Shown here: piece after piece, positions 22,501-34,379 of the stretch | Position numbering within the stretch: position 1 is the stretch's first letter | Layout: the number at the start of each line of letters is the position of its first letter | Assembly: GCA_024291935.2 (NCBI GenBank) | Contig: CM044315.1 | Location: forward strand, 54,720,385 to 54,784,384 | Source of the DNA: Okapia johnstoni | Lineage: Eukaryota > Chordata > Mammalia > Artiodactyla > Giraffidae | Reading direction: 5' to 3' | Length of the DNA: 64,000 nt | The notes under the pieces: generated by a model | Database searches by the model: none | The model's input: only the letters and a program-made list of their open reading frames with translations | Told to the model about the DNA's origin: nothing | Translations under genes and position numbers: made by a program

Positions 22501-23165
22501 CTATTCATTGAATAAATACATGAATAAATAAGTGGGTAAATTTCAGGTGAGATTTTTTTCAAGCCCATCTAGAAGGAATGGAAATGTGGCACTCCCCAGT
22601 GGATTTAAGCATGATCTGCTAAAAGATAACTCCATAATCTCCTCTTGTGTACCTTCCCTAGGAGGAGAAAGGAAAAGAAAAAGAGTTCCCAAGACCCATG
22701 AGGGATGAGGACTCTGTGATGAATCAAACAGAAAAAGGAAGAGGTGTTCCACAGTCTTTGGGCACCTATCCTTAACCTTCTGAGAATCACCAGCTCTGTG
22801 GACAAAAAAGCATTTGATCCTTATATTCTATACTAGGAGTACCTAGAGTTTTACTTCTACTCTAGCTACATGGAAAGAAGTCCAGAATCCATATTTGGAA
22901 TTTCAAGTAGAAGTGAGATGCTTTCTAGGTTTGGCTCTGAAACACCTAAATATTGCTCCTGTTTATTCTCTACCTTCGAGGAGAATCTGGAAGGCTCCAA
23001 TCCTATAGGGACCCTGATGACTTACCAGAAAACTTGGAAAAGATATTTTATAGTGTAAAATAAGACATAATTTCATCTGGTTTAAGGATTCTAAGACTTG
23101 GCACTCTTAAGACCTAGTAAAATTTCATAAAGCAAAACAAAATAGAAATAAAAATATAGAATTGG
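22501..23165. other. No feature recognised
   Basis: No recognisable repeat or gene. Overlapping short antisense frames (22543-22805) and a sense frame (22870-23058) carry no motif. Confidence 0.5.
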
Positions 23166-23169
23166 CCTA

Positions 23170-23935
23170 GGGTGGCCATATTAGTTTGCCAGGGCTACTC
23201 TAACAAATTACCACAAACTAGGAGGCTTAAATAACAAGAATTTATTGTCTCTCAGTTCTGGAAGCTAAAAGTCTGAGATCAAGATGTCAGCACATTGGGT
23301 TCCTTATGAGGTTTGTGAGACAGAATCTGTCCCATGTCTGTCTCAGCTTCTGGTGGTTTCATGGCAATCTTTGGCATTCACTGGCTTAGAGACAGCATTC
23401 TCTTGTCTCTTCACCTCTTCTTCCCTTTGTATGTGTCTGTCTCTATGTCCAAATTTCCCCCCTTTATAAGGACACTGTCATACAAACACTAGTTCTCCCC
23501 CATGCCTTCATTTTAACTCCATCATCTGCAAAGTTGTTGTTGTTCAGTCATTAAGTTGTGTCTGACTCTTTGCGACCCCATGGAGTACAGCATTCCAGGC
23601 TTCCTTGTCCTCCACTATCTCCGAGAGTCTGCCCAAACTCATGTCCATTGAGTCAATGATGCCATCCAACCATCTCATCCTCTGTTGTCCTCTTCTCTTC
23701 CTGCCTTCAATCTTTCCCAGCATCAAGGTCTTTCCCAATGAGTCAGCTCTTCACATCAGGTGGCCAAAGTATTGGAGTTTCAGCTTCCGCATCAGTCCAT
23801 CCAATGTGTATTCAGTATTCATCTGCAAAGTCTCTGTTGCCAAATAAGATCCCATTCACAGGTGCTGGGGATTAGAGCTTCAACATCTTTTGGAGGGACT
23901 AAATTCAACTGATAACAATGGCCAACTCGTAATTT
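23170..23935 (-). mobile_element. MLT1-type LTR (ERVL-MaLR) split by a BovB fragment
   Basis: Antisense MaLR LTR: 'tattagtttgccagggctactctaac', 'aatttattgtctctcagttctgg', 'ataaggacactgtcatac', and after the BovB 'aataagatcccattcacagg', 'attagagcttcaacatctttt', 'actaaattcaactgataaca'. Without the insert the LTR is about 470 bp. It is a solo LTR with no internal retroviral sequence alongside. Confidence 0.78.
23535..23818 (-). mobile_element. BovB 3' fragment with 13-bp TSD
   Basis: 284 bp of antisense BovB 3' end, from 'ttgttgttgttcagtcattaag' at its tail to the truncation near 'tgtgtattcagtat'. The minus strand encodes [20 protein letters not shown] perfect TSD (tcatctgcaaagt) lies at 23522-23534 and 23819-23831, inside the MaLR LTR. 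Confidence 0.95.
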
Positions 23936-24990
23936 AGTTAAGTAAGGACATTCAGAAAAAACCCTGAAGTCTGTTATCATCACTATTTCAGAATGAAGAT
24001 ATTTTAACACCAAAATTTTTAGGAATCTTATTAACTCACTGCAAAGGACAGCCTTTCCCAGAAAGAGTAGCGGCAACCTTACATCAACCAACAAGAGTAA
24101 ATGGACTGTGTGGCTCCTACTTCCTATTGTTCCCTGGGTTGATGGGGACTTTGACACAGGTGGGCAGGGATCTGTGGAAAGGGTTTCTTTGGTGCATTTT
24201 ATTGTGTACAATTGCTTGACTACTGCTGAGACCTGCTTTGCAACCACCTCAACCTGAGCTTTGAAACTACAGTTCTTACATGCAAATGAAACAAACTCTC
24301 AAGTGGTACACTGTTCACACTTCACCTGAGATGATGTGAGACCTGGTTGATTTCCTGTTTGTATTTTCTTCCTCAAGTAGGCTATGGGCTGTTTCTGTGA
24401 AACAGAAATTTGTTTTTGTAAACTCTCACTGCCCCTGCAGAGCATTCTAACACATCTTTGTAGCATCTGAAATCCAAATTACAGCTTTGCATCTCCTTGC
24501 TTGGTTTAACAAAGTGATGTTAACCACCCCTTTCATTAGATGTTGAATGAACAACTTTGAAGCTTTATAGGAGAACTAACCACTATTCAAAGGCAATGAT
24601 TGATCATAAGCAACCACTTGACTTCTGAGACCCCTCCCCCTTTCTCTTATTTGCAAGCTTGCTGGAACCTACAAAATACTAACCACATTAACACTGGATT
24701 GTTAGAGTCGATATTCATGACCAGTAATTGACTTGCTCAGAAAGCCCTACACATAAACAGAAAGTAGACTGTAGACTGTCGAGTAGTTTTAAGAAAAAAA
24801 AGAAAAGGATGGGTAAAGATCATGGCTTACATTTTTTCTTTATAATTTCTCCTATTTGTCATTTCTTTGTCAGAATTCTATCCCTTCACTCTTAGTGCTG
24901 TGCAAAATTCAGATTTGAAATGTGAAGAGAAAATCTTTAAAGAGAGAAAAAACAAAGAAATGTTCAGAGAGTCACACTGCGGTGAAAAGA
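23936..24990. other. No feature recognised
   Basis: The antisense frame at 23819-24247 (142 codons) is the longest here, but it begins in this stretch and runs into the LTR, and shows no domain. The part 24250-24760 is less AT-rich than its surroundings and could be an old LTR, though I cannot place it. Confidence 0.45.
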
Positions 24991-24994
24991 TTGG

Positions 24995-25140
24995 ACTAGG
25001 TGGTTTGACCTCGTCTATGTCACTTTTTAGTTGCATAATTGAAGTCACAATATTTACTCTCCTCAAGTCTCAGTTTCATCATTTATAAAATGAAGTTAAT
25101 AACATCTACTGAAGACTCTTGTAAAGATTAAGGTATCTCT
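24995..25140 (+). repeat. MIR SINE
   Basis: Forward MIR text: 'ctcaagtctcagtttcatcatttataaaatgaagttaataac' and 'gactcttgtaaagattaagg'. Confidence 0.65.
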
Positions 25141-26137
25141 GGTGAGGAGGGGAGTGGGGTACAGAGAGGGCTTTCAAGAAGCAGACAGTAAATTTATTAA
25201 TAATGTAATTTTGCCTAAAGATGAAGCTTGACCCAAATACCACAGAAATTGTGGTTCATGATAGCACTCCAAAAAATCAAATTTCTTTCTGAGTTGAGCA
25301 ATTATGGAACACATTTTTTGAAAGAAATGATGTCTACCTTCAACAAGAGTAAAAAAGAACCAAATATTCTTAATATCAAACAACCAGAAGGATACTGCAA
25401 CATGTCAAGTTATTCAAGGTCATCTAAGAGACTGGGAGTTGAATGTAATTTTCCGGCAGACTTGTAGGATCAAAATGCTATTTGGTATTTAACATGGTTA
25501 AACTGGTGATTATCACAAAACTACATAAGAAATAAAATTTATCAGGTCCTTCGAAAGGTTACTTTCCTTTCTAACTGGAAGCAAAATGTGCTTCTTTGCA
25601 TTTGTAATTTCGTTTTAGAATAGGGCAAAAGATGTGCTTTGATTTTACTGTTACAAGTGAGTCAAAATTTTTTACTTTAAGAATAAAATTGTTGAGCTGA
25701 ATAAAATGTTAAATAGGATTTGGAGACTGTAGAAGATGCGATTAAAATATCAGGGGAGCTACTGACAAATTCACTCTCTCCGTTGCCTTTCTTCCCAGCA
25801 CTAGATGCACTTCTGACTGGAACAATTTGGGGAATTTCACCTTGGCAGCAGTTTTCAAAGGCATTTTTCCTGGCTTATTTGAACAAGTTGTATAATAAGA
25901 TCGCACCCATTCACGGAAAAGTCCTGATTGAAGAAGATTTCTTAGTCATATATAAGGAAGGCATCTCATATTCCTGCATGAACACTGACATATGAACTCA
26001 GGGACCTGGATTCTATATAATATAATGATTTCTCTCTATTATCTCGTCACTTAAGTGGGTAAGCCAGATGTTGGTGAAAGACCTGGTTAGGTTGCCTCAT
26101 CAGGAAGTCACAATATTACAGGGAAATCTGTACAGTT
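25141..26137. other. AT-rich stretch, no feature recognised
   Basis: No repeat text recognised. The 91-codon frame at 25720-25995 and the 79-codon frame at 25228-25467 lack known motifs, and I see no convincing splice or promoter context. Confidence 0.5.
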
Positions 26138-26146
26138 AGCAGAGTA

Positions 26147-26365
26147 GAAAGGGCTTCCCAGGTGGCGCAGAGGTAAAGAATCTGCCTGCCAATGCAGGAG
26201 ATGCAAGAGACCTGGATTGGATCCCTGGGTCAGGAAGTTCTCCTGCAGTAGGAAATGGAAATTCACTCCAATTTTCTTGCCTGGAAAGTTCCATGGACAG
26301 AGGAGGTTGTCAGGCTACAGTCCATGAGATCTCAAAGGGTTAGACATGATTGAGAGACTGAGCAC
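26147..26365 (+). mobile_element. Bov-tA SINE with TSD
   Basis: Forward Bov-tA: 'gggcttcccaggtggcgcag' head, 'aatctgcctgccaatgcagg', body 'ccatggacagaggaggttg'. The TSD agcagagta lies at 26138-26146 and 26366-26374. Confidence 0.92.
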
Positions 26366-26509
26366 AGCAGAGTAAATAAGACCCTCCACTACAATTCCTG
26401 GCACATTCCCAGACCCCCTACTACAATTCCCAGATATTTCTGTTCCCATATCCTTCTCTACGTCATAGTCCTAGAGCTGAAACAACAGGCAGTGGCCCTA
26501 GGAGAAGGC

Positions 26510-26715
26510 ATCAGCCTGTTCTAGATTAAATCACAGCACTGCCACTTACTCAGGTGCATGACTTTAGAAAGGTCTGCCTGGCTCTGAGCCTCAGTCTCCT
26601 CCATACTGTGGGGAAACCAATATCTACGTCATGGAGATTATTCTAAAATTAAGTTTGGTAACATAAGTATAAGGTGCCTGGCATATAAAAGTACCTACTC
26701 TCATACTACCTGAAG
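26510..26715 (+). repeat. MIR SINE
   Basis: Forward MIR: 'cactgccacttactcaggtgcatgac', 'gagcctcagtctcctccatactgtgg', and the end 'ataaggtgcctggcatataaaag'. Confidence 0.75.
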
Positions 26716-27135
26716 AAGACAATGATCTTGGAGCTAATAAACTAGATTCAACTTGAGCTGTTTTGTTTTATCCTTATTTTAATTCAAAGTGGTACTTAGT
26801 AGTCATCAAGCATTAAAAAAAAAAAAGTAAACCTTGTTTCTGCTTTCTAGGAGCCAATCACCTAACCACAGAAAGCACATAGATGAAATATTATTTAATA
26901 TATATTTTAAGATCTGCTGTGGGCATGATATTAAGTTATCTGAAGGTTCTTGCTTCAGTGAAAGTTGCAATTAGTGGTGGGGGAAGACAGAAGGCAGGGT
27001 TGTGTTTATCCGTGGAGGGCCTGGTGTAATTTGTATGAGTACCCAGAACATTAGAGATGTACTTTCTCTTGTAGCAGATTTTGCGGTGTACTTCTCATTT
27101 GAGATGAATGGTACTTGATGCTAAGGCTCGTTAAA
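26716..27135. other. No feature recognised
   Basis: Unclassified AT-rich sequence with an A-run at 26813-26825 but no attached SINE or LINE that I can see. Confidence 0.5.
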
Positions 27136-27139
27136 TAGA

Positions 27140-27370
27140 CGTCAGCAGGTGACAGCTACCAGTTACTAAGCCCTTACTCTGAGCCAGGCAGTGTGCTGAG
27201 CACTGTGAATATCTTGTTTAAATCCCAGAACAAACCTGTGAGGTAGAGTTATTATCACTATTGTACAGATGAGGAAACACAGTGTTAGAGCAGTTCACTG
27301 ATACGCCTCAAGGTTACAGCTAATAAGTGACAGATTGGGATTGAAATGCAGGTCTGTCTGCTTCCAGTCT
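27140..27370 (-). repeat. MIR SINE, well preserved
   Basis: Antisense MIR over its full core: 'gttactaagcccttactctgagccaggcagtgtgctgagcactg', 'acaaacctgtgaggtagag', 'gtacagatgaggaaacacag', 'gcaggtctgtctgcttcc'. Confidence 0.88.
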
Positions 27371-27999
27371 TTTTTCCCCTGAACCTCCATGTTCTATTTT
27401 CTCAATTCTATGTACTTCACACTAGAGGTCATATAGTTAGTGCTCCAAAATACTTATTCATAGACTGATTATACAGAAATAAATTACTGGCCTATTCAAC
27501 ATTGCTCAGGCCTATTTTGGATTTGCTTTACCCACTTATGTGAGATTTCATAGCGAAGATTTTGTTGGTTTGTTGCAATCCCACTTTTAAATGCAACTTC
27601 AAATGCTCTTGTCTAAGACTCACAGAACATGACTCTTTTACTCAGATCTCCAAATTATATAAAGCATCTGCTAAGCATTGTTAGGACCTTTTGGGATCTC
27701 CCTTGATGATCTTACATTGGAATAATTTTGCAATCTTCCCTTCCTTAGGCTATGAGTAAGATTGCAAGAAAGACTATGCTATTTTTATGATTGTTGTTGT
27801 TAGAGAAAAAGAATGTTATGCAAGTCTGCAAGCTCTAAAACAAGCAAAATGGATCAAGAACACAGTTCCAGCCCTGGAGAGAGTCTGATCTAAAACCACA
27901 AATGGATATAACATGGCACTGACTTGCGTTCCTCTAGCAGTCACAGACATCATTCGATGTCAACATATTTTAAAACTGAAAGGGTTTTTTCTTTTTTAA
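27371..27999. other. No feature recognised
   Basis: No repeat or coding signal that I can name. Confidence 0.5.
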
Positions 28000-28120
28000 A
28001 TGAATTTTTATTTTATTTTGTTTTATTTTTTTATGGCCACACCACTAGGCATGCAAGATTGAACCTGGATCCCCTGCAGTGAAAGCACAGAGTCCTAGAC
28101 ACTGGACTGCCAGGGATGAT
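28000..28120 (-). mobile_element. CHR-1-type SINE, worn
   Basis: Antisense short tRNA-derived SINE: T-rich tail at left, 'tatggccacaccactaggcatgc', 'gattgaacctggatcccctgc', 'cctagacactggactgccaggga' at the head. No TSD recognised. Confidence 0.8.
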
Positions 28121-28304
28121 TCACTTTTATCAGTTAGAGTGACAGAGAAAGAGAAAATCTCTACAAAAGGTAGCAATGAAGGAGGGAGGAAAGGAGCAGG
28201 GCTAGTTAAGCCTTTAACATTCATTGAAATGTTTCTGGCTGTTTTATCAATATTTATTAATAATTATCAGTCTAAGGTCGACATCTCTAGTAAGAGGTCA
28301 ACAT

Positions 28305-28507
28305 GTTAGTTGTTCAGTTGTGTCTGACTCTTCCAACCCCATAGACTGTAGCCCACTAGGCTCCACTATCCATGGGATTCTCTAGGCAAGAATACTGGAG
28401 TGGGTAGCCATTCCCTTCTTCAAGGGATCTTCCTGACCCAGGGATCAAACCCAGGTCTCCTGCATTGCAGGCAGATTCTTTATCATCTGAACCACCAGGG
28501 AAGCCCA
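28305..28507 (-). mobile_element. Bov-tA SINE
   Basis: Antisense Bov-tA: 'tgtgtctgactcttccaacc', 'ggcaagaatactggagtggg', 'gaaccaccagggaagcccag'. Nearly complete, but no clear TSD. Confidence 0.92.
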
Positions 28508-28579
28508 GTGAGTGTGTTTATATCAAATGGTAATACATGAAATGCATAGCAAAATCAAATAGAAATAATTTTGGATTAT

Positions 28580-29170
28580 TGTTCTTTCATTCTTTCATTA
28601 AATGATTGTTAGTTGAGTGCCTGTGTGATGAATGATAGTCCATGCCTGCTAGAAACTCATGGTCTAAGGTTAGAAATAGAAAAAGATGGAGTGGGGTAAG
28701 TGGGGTACCACAGTGGCATTGCCAACTATACAAGAATTCCCTAGTGTCACCTAATCCAACTGGTAAAAAGTGAGTTGCGGAAGCCACTCCTGGAGAAGAT
28801 AAAGGGGAGCTTTGCAAGATGAGTAGAACTCATCACCTTAAAGAAGCAGGTTTCAGAGAGGATAGCTTATATTTGAAGAAAGTAATAGGGCTTGAGTTTG
28901 AACTTTGTCTTAAGATGAGTGATTGAAAGATTATGACTAGGAACACAATAAAGCCATTTTCTTTTGTAGCAACATGGAGATCAGGTCAGGGAAGGCCATG
29001 TGTGAGAAGCAGAGCTGGCTGTTACAGTAAGAAAAAAATACTTGTCTGGGAGGATGGATATTTAAGTGACAAAATTGGTAAAATGGCATAAATGGCTAGG
29101 AAATGATAAGCTGGACTCTGGCAGATAATTAGATGATAGTGTCATTTAGCAAGATAGTAAGGAGTTTGAA
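28580..29170 (-). repeat. L2 LINE fragment (putative)
   Basis: GA-rich antisense L2-like text from 'aatgattgttagttgagtgcctgtgtg' (3' end) through 'aagcaggtttcagagaggatagcttatatttgaag' and 'ggtcagggaaggccatgtgtg'. The central part is poorly aligned. Confidence 0.5.
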
Positions 29171-29289
29171 AAGAATGGCACTCAAGGTGAATGGTAACAT
29201 GAAATAATGGGTCAATATTTGTGTGACAATTATTTTTATGTCTACTTCTTTTATCTTCAACTATTTTGTAGAGGTTAGAAGATTGATTA

Positions 29290-29510
29290 GGGGATCATTT
29301 CAAATCTCAAGTCTACAACTTACTGGCTTTCTGGTCATAGGAAAGCTGTTTATTCTCTATAAGCCTCAGTGTTCTCATTAGTAAGATGATAATAAGAATG
29401 CCCATGTCAAGGGGTTGTCATTGGTAAGGGTTGAAAGAGAAAATGCACACAGAGTGCCTTCAAGTGAGTGTTGAAGAATAACAATGCCAGTTATCATTAT
29501 TACTCTTGCC
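29290..29510 (+). repeat. MIR SINE
   Basis: Forward MIR: 'caacttactggctttctggtcatagg', 'aagcctcagtgttctcattagtaagatgataataag', end near 'gccagttatcattatt'. Confidence 0.75.
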
Positions 29511-29646
29511 ATTGTCCACTGAATGCTCACTGAATTCAGGGTCCACATTTGTTTCCTTCGACTTTGTGCCCCCAAGGGCCTTCCCTCTTGGTCTATATGT
29601 AATTTTCCATCAGGAAATAACTGTTGAATTGAGCTGAAATGGTGGA

Positions 29647-30689
29647 TGACGCAACCAACAAGGAATTAATCTCCAAAACATACAAACAGTTCATGCAGCT
29701 CAATATCAAAATAAGACAGAAAAAAACAAAAAAACAAATAACCCAATCAAAAAAATGGGCAGAAGATCTAAACAGACATTTCTTCAAAGAAGACATAGAG
29801 ATGGCCCAAAAGCACATGAAAAGCTGTTCAACAGCACTAATTATTAAAGAAATGCAAGTCAAAACTACAACCTCACATAGGTCAGAATTGCCATCATCAA
29901 AAAACCTATAAACAACAAATGCTGAAGTGGGTGTAGAGAAAGGGGACCCCTCCTACACTGTACGTGGGAATATAAATTGGTACCGGCCACTATGGAAAAC
30001 AGTATGGAGGTTCCTTAAGAAACTAAAAATAAAACTATCATATGACCCATCAATCCCATTCCTGGGCCTACACCCAGAGAAAACCATAAAGTGAAAATAT
30101 ACATGCACCCCAGTGTTCTCTACAGCACTATTTACAGCATCCAGAACATGGAAGCAACTTAAATGTCCAACAACAGAGGAATGGATAAAGAAAATGTGGC
30201 ACATATATACAGTAGAATATTACTCAGCCGTAAAAAGAATAAAATAATCCCTTTTTCTGCAACACAGATGGACCTAGAGATTGTCATATTGAATGAAGTC
30301 AGACAGAAAGACAAATATCATATGATATTGCTTAAATGTGGAATCTTTAAAAAAGATACAGATCTTTAAAAAAAAGATATGAACTTATTTATAAGTTGGT
30401 TATCAGGGGCTTAGAGGGGAAGGGATAAATTGGGAGATTGGGATTGACATATACACACTACTATATGTAAAATAGATAACTAATAAGAACCTACTGTATA
30501 GCACAGGGAACTCTACTCAATACTTTGTGATGGCCTCAAAGGGAAAAGAATCTTCGAAAAAAAGAGAGTGAATATATGTAAGTATAACTGATTGACTCAG
30601 CAGTACACCTGAAACTACACAACATTATAAGTCAACTATACTCCAGTAAAATTATAAACAAAGAAAAAATAAATAAACAAACAAACAAA
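29647..30689 (+). mobile_element. Ruminant L1, 1.04-kb 3' end with TSD
   Basis: Sense L1 from late ORF2 ('ggaattaatctccaaaacatac', 'aaaatgggcagaagatctaaac', 'gtatggaggttccttaag', 'gaatattactcagccgtaaaaag') through the 3' UTR ('gggattgacatatacacactac', 'ccagtaaaattat') to an A-rich end (30655-30689). The 11-bp TSD with one mismatch is gaaatggtgga at 29636-29646 and gaaacggtgga at 30690-30700. The 90-codon frame 29639-29911 is late ORF2 text and is not an intact protein. Confidence 0.94.
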
Positions 30690-30700
30690 GAAACGGTGGA

Positions 30701-32591
30701 ACATGAAAACACCAAATGAAATTTCTTAAAGAGATGGAGAAGGATTCCTGATTATTTGATGTGTAACAACTTCAGGTAAATAAGTCCCACAGTAAAGGTC
30801 AAGAGTGACATTGGGGATGAAGGACAGGAAAACAGCAATGGTATTAATGAAGTAAAATGGAAGGTGGCTCCTAACAGTAAAGAAAGCAAACTGACCCAAG
30901 GGAAGGGACCTCACCAGGAGTCCTTGCAGACACATGGGGCTTTCGAGAGGAGTTAATGATCTCACATCTTCCTTCTTAGCTCAAGTTTCTACCAAGATAT
31001 CACATCAGAAATCATTTAACATATTACTTCAAGAAGAAAACCATAGGGTATAAACTTTATGCAAAGACTTCTCTACTAGCCTAGAATAGAAACCTATTCT
31101 GAACACTGATACATTGTTCAGCTGGCATCATTAATTCTTGTTTTATTTTTCTTTCAGTAATTTAATTTTTTCTGAACATGTGCCATGTTAATCTTTATAT
31201 ATAAATAAAAAAATTAAAATAATTGCTTTTGCATCGTCAAACTAAACTTGTCCAGCAGAGGAATAAAATAACTATATTCATTATTAACTGAACACAAATA
31301 AAGTATAAACCAACAAGATGGAGCACAACCATAAGTGGAAATTCTTTTGGTGAACTGGATTTAGATTTGGGGGAGGTTAAGATGCAAAAGGGCAATTTAG
31401 CATAGATCTAGCTATAGGTCAGCAGCATGTAAATTACACTAAGGTGACATGAAAAGAAGGGAGAACTTCTTTAACATCAGATAAAGTCAGCAGCTCGCAA
31501 GCACTGTATCTTCCAACAAACCCTCCAAACTCCTGCAGTGCATGGTGACCCTCTGTAATCCAGGGCAGCTGCAAATTGTATGCACGTTGTTCACAGCACA
31601 AGGGTGCCAGGGAGAAGCAAGGGGAGGATCCCTAGTGAAATGAAGAAAGGTTTTTTCCTCCTTTCACGAGTGCATGCACAACTAACAGCCCTGCTATATC
31701 TCATGTTTCACATTGTCTTTCCATTAAAAAAAAAAAAGTTCCCAAATACACAAGTCAAGGTCTAGTTTCTCATTATAGAATAGCTCACATCTCTTTCCCA
31801 GCCTCTCAGATGAATTTAAAAGCCTGGGAGGATGAATGGAATATGAGGATTGATGTAGGTACATTTGCCATTCCTGAGCTCCCTACCCCTCCCTGTGGTT
31901 CTCTCTAGCATCTATTATTCATCCTTATTATTCATCCTTTAAATCATGGATTTTCAGAGGCTTTGGATCTGCCTGAGACTGGAAAAGATCATCTCCTGGT
32001 ATCTTTCTTGCCCACCAGATGTTTCAGGTAATACAATCACGCCTGCTGCTTTTTTCTGCTCCATCAGCGGGCTTGTTGGAGCTGTTCTCTGTCTCACAAA
32101 AAATTCAGCTTGGAGAAAGGCCAGGGTACTGCTAGCCAGAGTACATGGTACAGCTCTGCTGATTTTCAAAGGGTCAACACCCGCAACTTTGCATGCTTTG
32201 ATTACCACCAAAACGAAAGATAGATGGAGACAGTGTTGCTGCTTCATTGCTTTCCAGGCAGGATTAACCCCCCCATGAAACTGTCTTTTCCTATCCTTTT
32301 TTTTTTTAGTTCCTCAGAGAGTTCTAAATAGGATCTTATATCCAAACATAATGGAAGAAAGAAAATATTTCTCTGCTCTTATACATGCTCATCTATAGTT
32401 TGTGTTTGAATATGAGTGTTGGCATATTAGGAAACAGAGCATAACCACCCAGCTAGAAAATGATAGCTGGTGAAAATCAGGCAGCTCACATGTAAAACTG
32501 ATTTTTTAAATCTGCTTTATTTTCTCTAAAGCATCATAGAGAAGGCATCAAGGAGTTGGAAAATTCAAAACAGAGAGAAATTATTTAGGGG
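30701..32591. other. Unique stretch of about 1.9 kb, no feature recognised
   Basis: No transposon text recognised. The segment 31946-32278 is open in a plus frame (110 codons) and largely open on the minus strand (31954-32247, 97 codons). Neither product has a motif I recognise. A possible 3' splice site at 31957 and donor at 32028 bracket 70 bp, but the polypyrimidine tract is poor. Confidence 0.45.
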
Positions 32592-32601
32592 TTTCACTGG
32601 A

Positions 32602-32784
32602 GAATGGGCTTCCCTTGTGGCTCAGCTAGTAAAGAATCTGTCTGCAATACGGGAGACCTGGGTTCGATCCTGGGTTGGGAAGATCCCCTGGAGAAGGGAA
32701 AGGCTACCTACTCCAGTATTCAGGCCTCGAGAATTCCATGGACTATATAGTTCATGGGGTCGCAAACGACTGAGCGACTTTCAC
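32602..32784 (+). mobile_element. Bov-tA SINE
   Basis: Forward Bov-tA: 'gggcttcccttgtggctcagc' head, 'ggttcgatcctgggttggg', body 'ggagaagggaaaggctacc'. The TSD tttcactgga lies at 32592-32601 and 32785-32794, although the right copy overlaps a TTTCAC motif common at these SINE ends. Confidence 0.9.
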
Positions 32785-32794
32785 TTTCACTGGA

Positions 32795-33475
32795 AAATAC
32801 GTATCAAAAGCAATAAACAAATCTCACATAGAGGACCTAGAACTGAACCGAAAGGAAGCCAACTGTAGCTACTTCCCCAGCATAAGAAATATCAGAAAGC
32901 ATGGATTTAGAAATGTGAGACTCCTCTTCCACTCGTCTACCCCACCAGCAAAGAAAAACAAAAGATGCTTCTTAGCAAGGACAAAATATCCATTTGGTTT
33001 GAAACAATTATAATTATGACCCACCACATGCAGAATGATCAGCAAAAGGGCTTGGAGGTCAAAGCCAACCATCACCTGAAGCTTTAGCAAATAGACATCT
33101 ATACCAAGTCATATGTGAAAAACTAGGAAGAAATATATTTATTAAATTTTCCACTTTTAGATTGCACTGCTCTGTAGAATTCTAAGGGAAAGGAAGAAAG
33201 ATCTGAAGTGTCGTTAGGGTTTATATAAATGCCCTTTCCCCATTCCAGGTGATCTTAAGCTCTTCACCACTAGCATTTCAGGGGGCTCTTAACACCATGT
33301 TGCAAGCCTTCTGTTTGCACCCAGTAGCAAAATTGTAAGCTACTTTCCTAAGACTTTTGGATTCTTCATTATCTGTCCCAAACTATCTTCTTAGTCTCAT
33401 CTGCAGGACCCTCATTCTCACACCCCTATGCTCCAGCTTTCTCCAGTGCTAAAGCATACTTCCTCTTCCTCCTCA
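32795..33475. other. No feature recognised
   Basis: Unclassified sequence; short frames only. Confidence 0.5.
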
Positions 33476-33585
33476 GTAGTAAGAGGTGCTTAAGAACTTG
33501 GACTCTGGGGTTAGACAAACCAGGATCCAAGGGCCAGCTCTTCCATATACCCCGAGCGGGACCTTGTGAAGTCATTTCAGTCATT
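33476..33585 (+). repeat. MIR 5' part
   Basis: The text 'gtgcttaagaacttggactctggggttagacaaaccaggatcc' matches the start of MIR, including its tRNA-derived head. The 3' part is missing, and an antisense L2 follows directly. Confidence 0.62.
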
Positions 33586-34340
33586 AATGAATTAACAAAT
33601 TCAGCAATATTTATTGAGCCTGTAGTGTGTGCCAGGCTTTGTGCTGCACATTGGAAATAGAGTTAAAAATTCCTGCCCTCACGATGCATTTATTCTAGTT
33701 GGGGGAGACTAGTTGGGAGAAAATGTGTGATACATGTCATGATGAAAAACAAAGCTAGGTTAGGACACAGAATGCCACAGGCATGTAGAGGAGAGAGGAT
33801 TGTGTTTTCCACAGGCTGGTCAAGGAAGGCTTTTCTGATAAGATGGCATTGAGCAAAAACCTGAATGAAGGAGGGAGTGATGCTTGCAGGTATCTAGGAG
33901 ATGGCATTCCAAGCAAAGGGATGAGCAAAGAGCATTCCTGTTGTATTTGACAAGCAGCCAAGAAGGGGAAAGATGGTGTTGGTTGCTGGATCCAAGAGTG
34001 GTAGGAAATGGTATCACAGAAGAGTGAGGGCAAAATTAAGTAGGATCTTGAATGTAAGCTAAGAACCTAGGGTTTTAACACAAGTGAGATGGGAATCTGT
34101 TGGAAAGTTTGTTCACAATGCTGACATTATCTGATTTGGGTTTTTAAAAGCTCACAGAGAGACTGGGTATAGAGCAACGGCAGAAGCAGAGAGACCAGTT
34201 AAAAGGCTTCTGCAGAAGTTTGAGAGAGGGACGAGAACAGCTTTGACTGGAATGGTAGTGGAGGAGGTGATGCTCTCTGGTAGGATGATTCCAGTGTCCT
34301 CTTTCGGAATTAGTCACCACTGTTATCATATCAAATGAAG
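33586..34340 (-). repeat. L2 LINE, about 750 bp
   Basis: Antisense L2: 'aatatttattgagcctgtagtgtgtgccagg', 'attcctgccctcacgatgc', 'ttctagttgggggagac', 'ggtcaaggaaggcttttctgataag', 'gatggcattccaagcaaaggg', 'gagaccagttaaaaggcttctgcag'. Collinear and long; the antisense frames here are shadows. Confidence 0.8.
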
Positions 34341-34379
34341 TTGCTGTTATGATTATATGAGGTGCAGTAGTGTAAAAGT

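Noticed and set aside
23819..24247. 142-codon minus-strand ORF
   Set aside because: It begins in unclassified DNA, ends inside an MLT1 LTR and has no recognisable domain.
31958..32027. 70-bp candidate exon bounded by AG and GT
   Set aside because: The acceptor has almost no polypyrimidine tract and there is no partner exon or known protein match.
32602..32784. tRNA-like sequence as a tRNA gene
   Set aside because: The A/B-box-like text is the tRNA-derived head of a Bov-tA SINE followed by the SINE body, as in the other copies.
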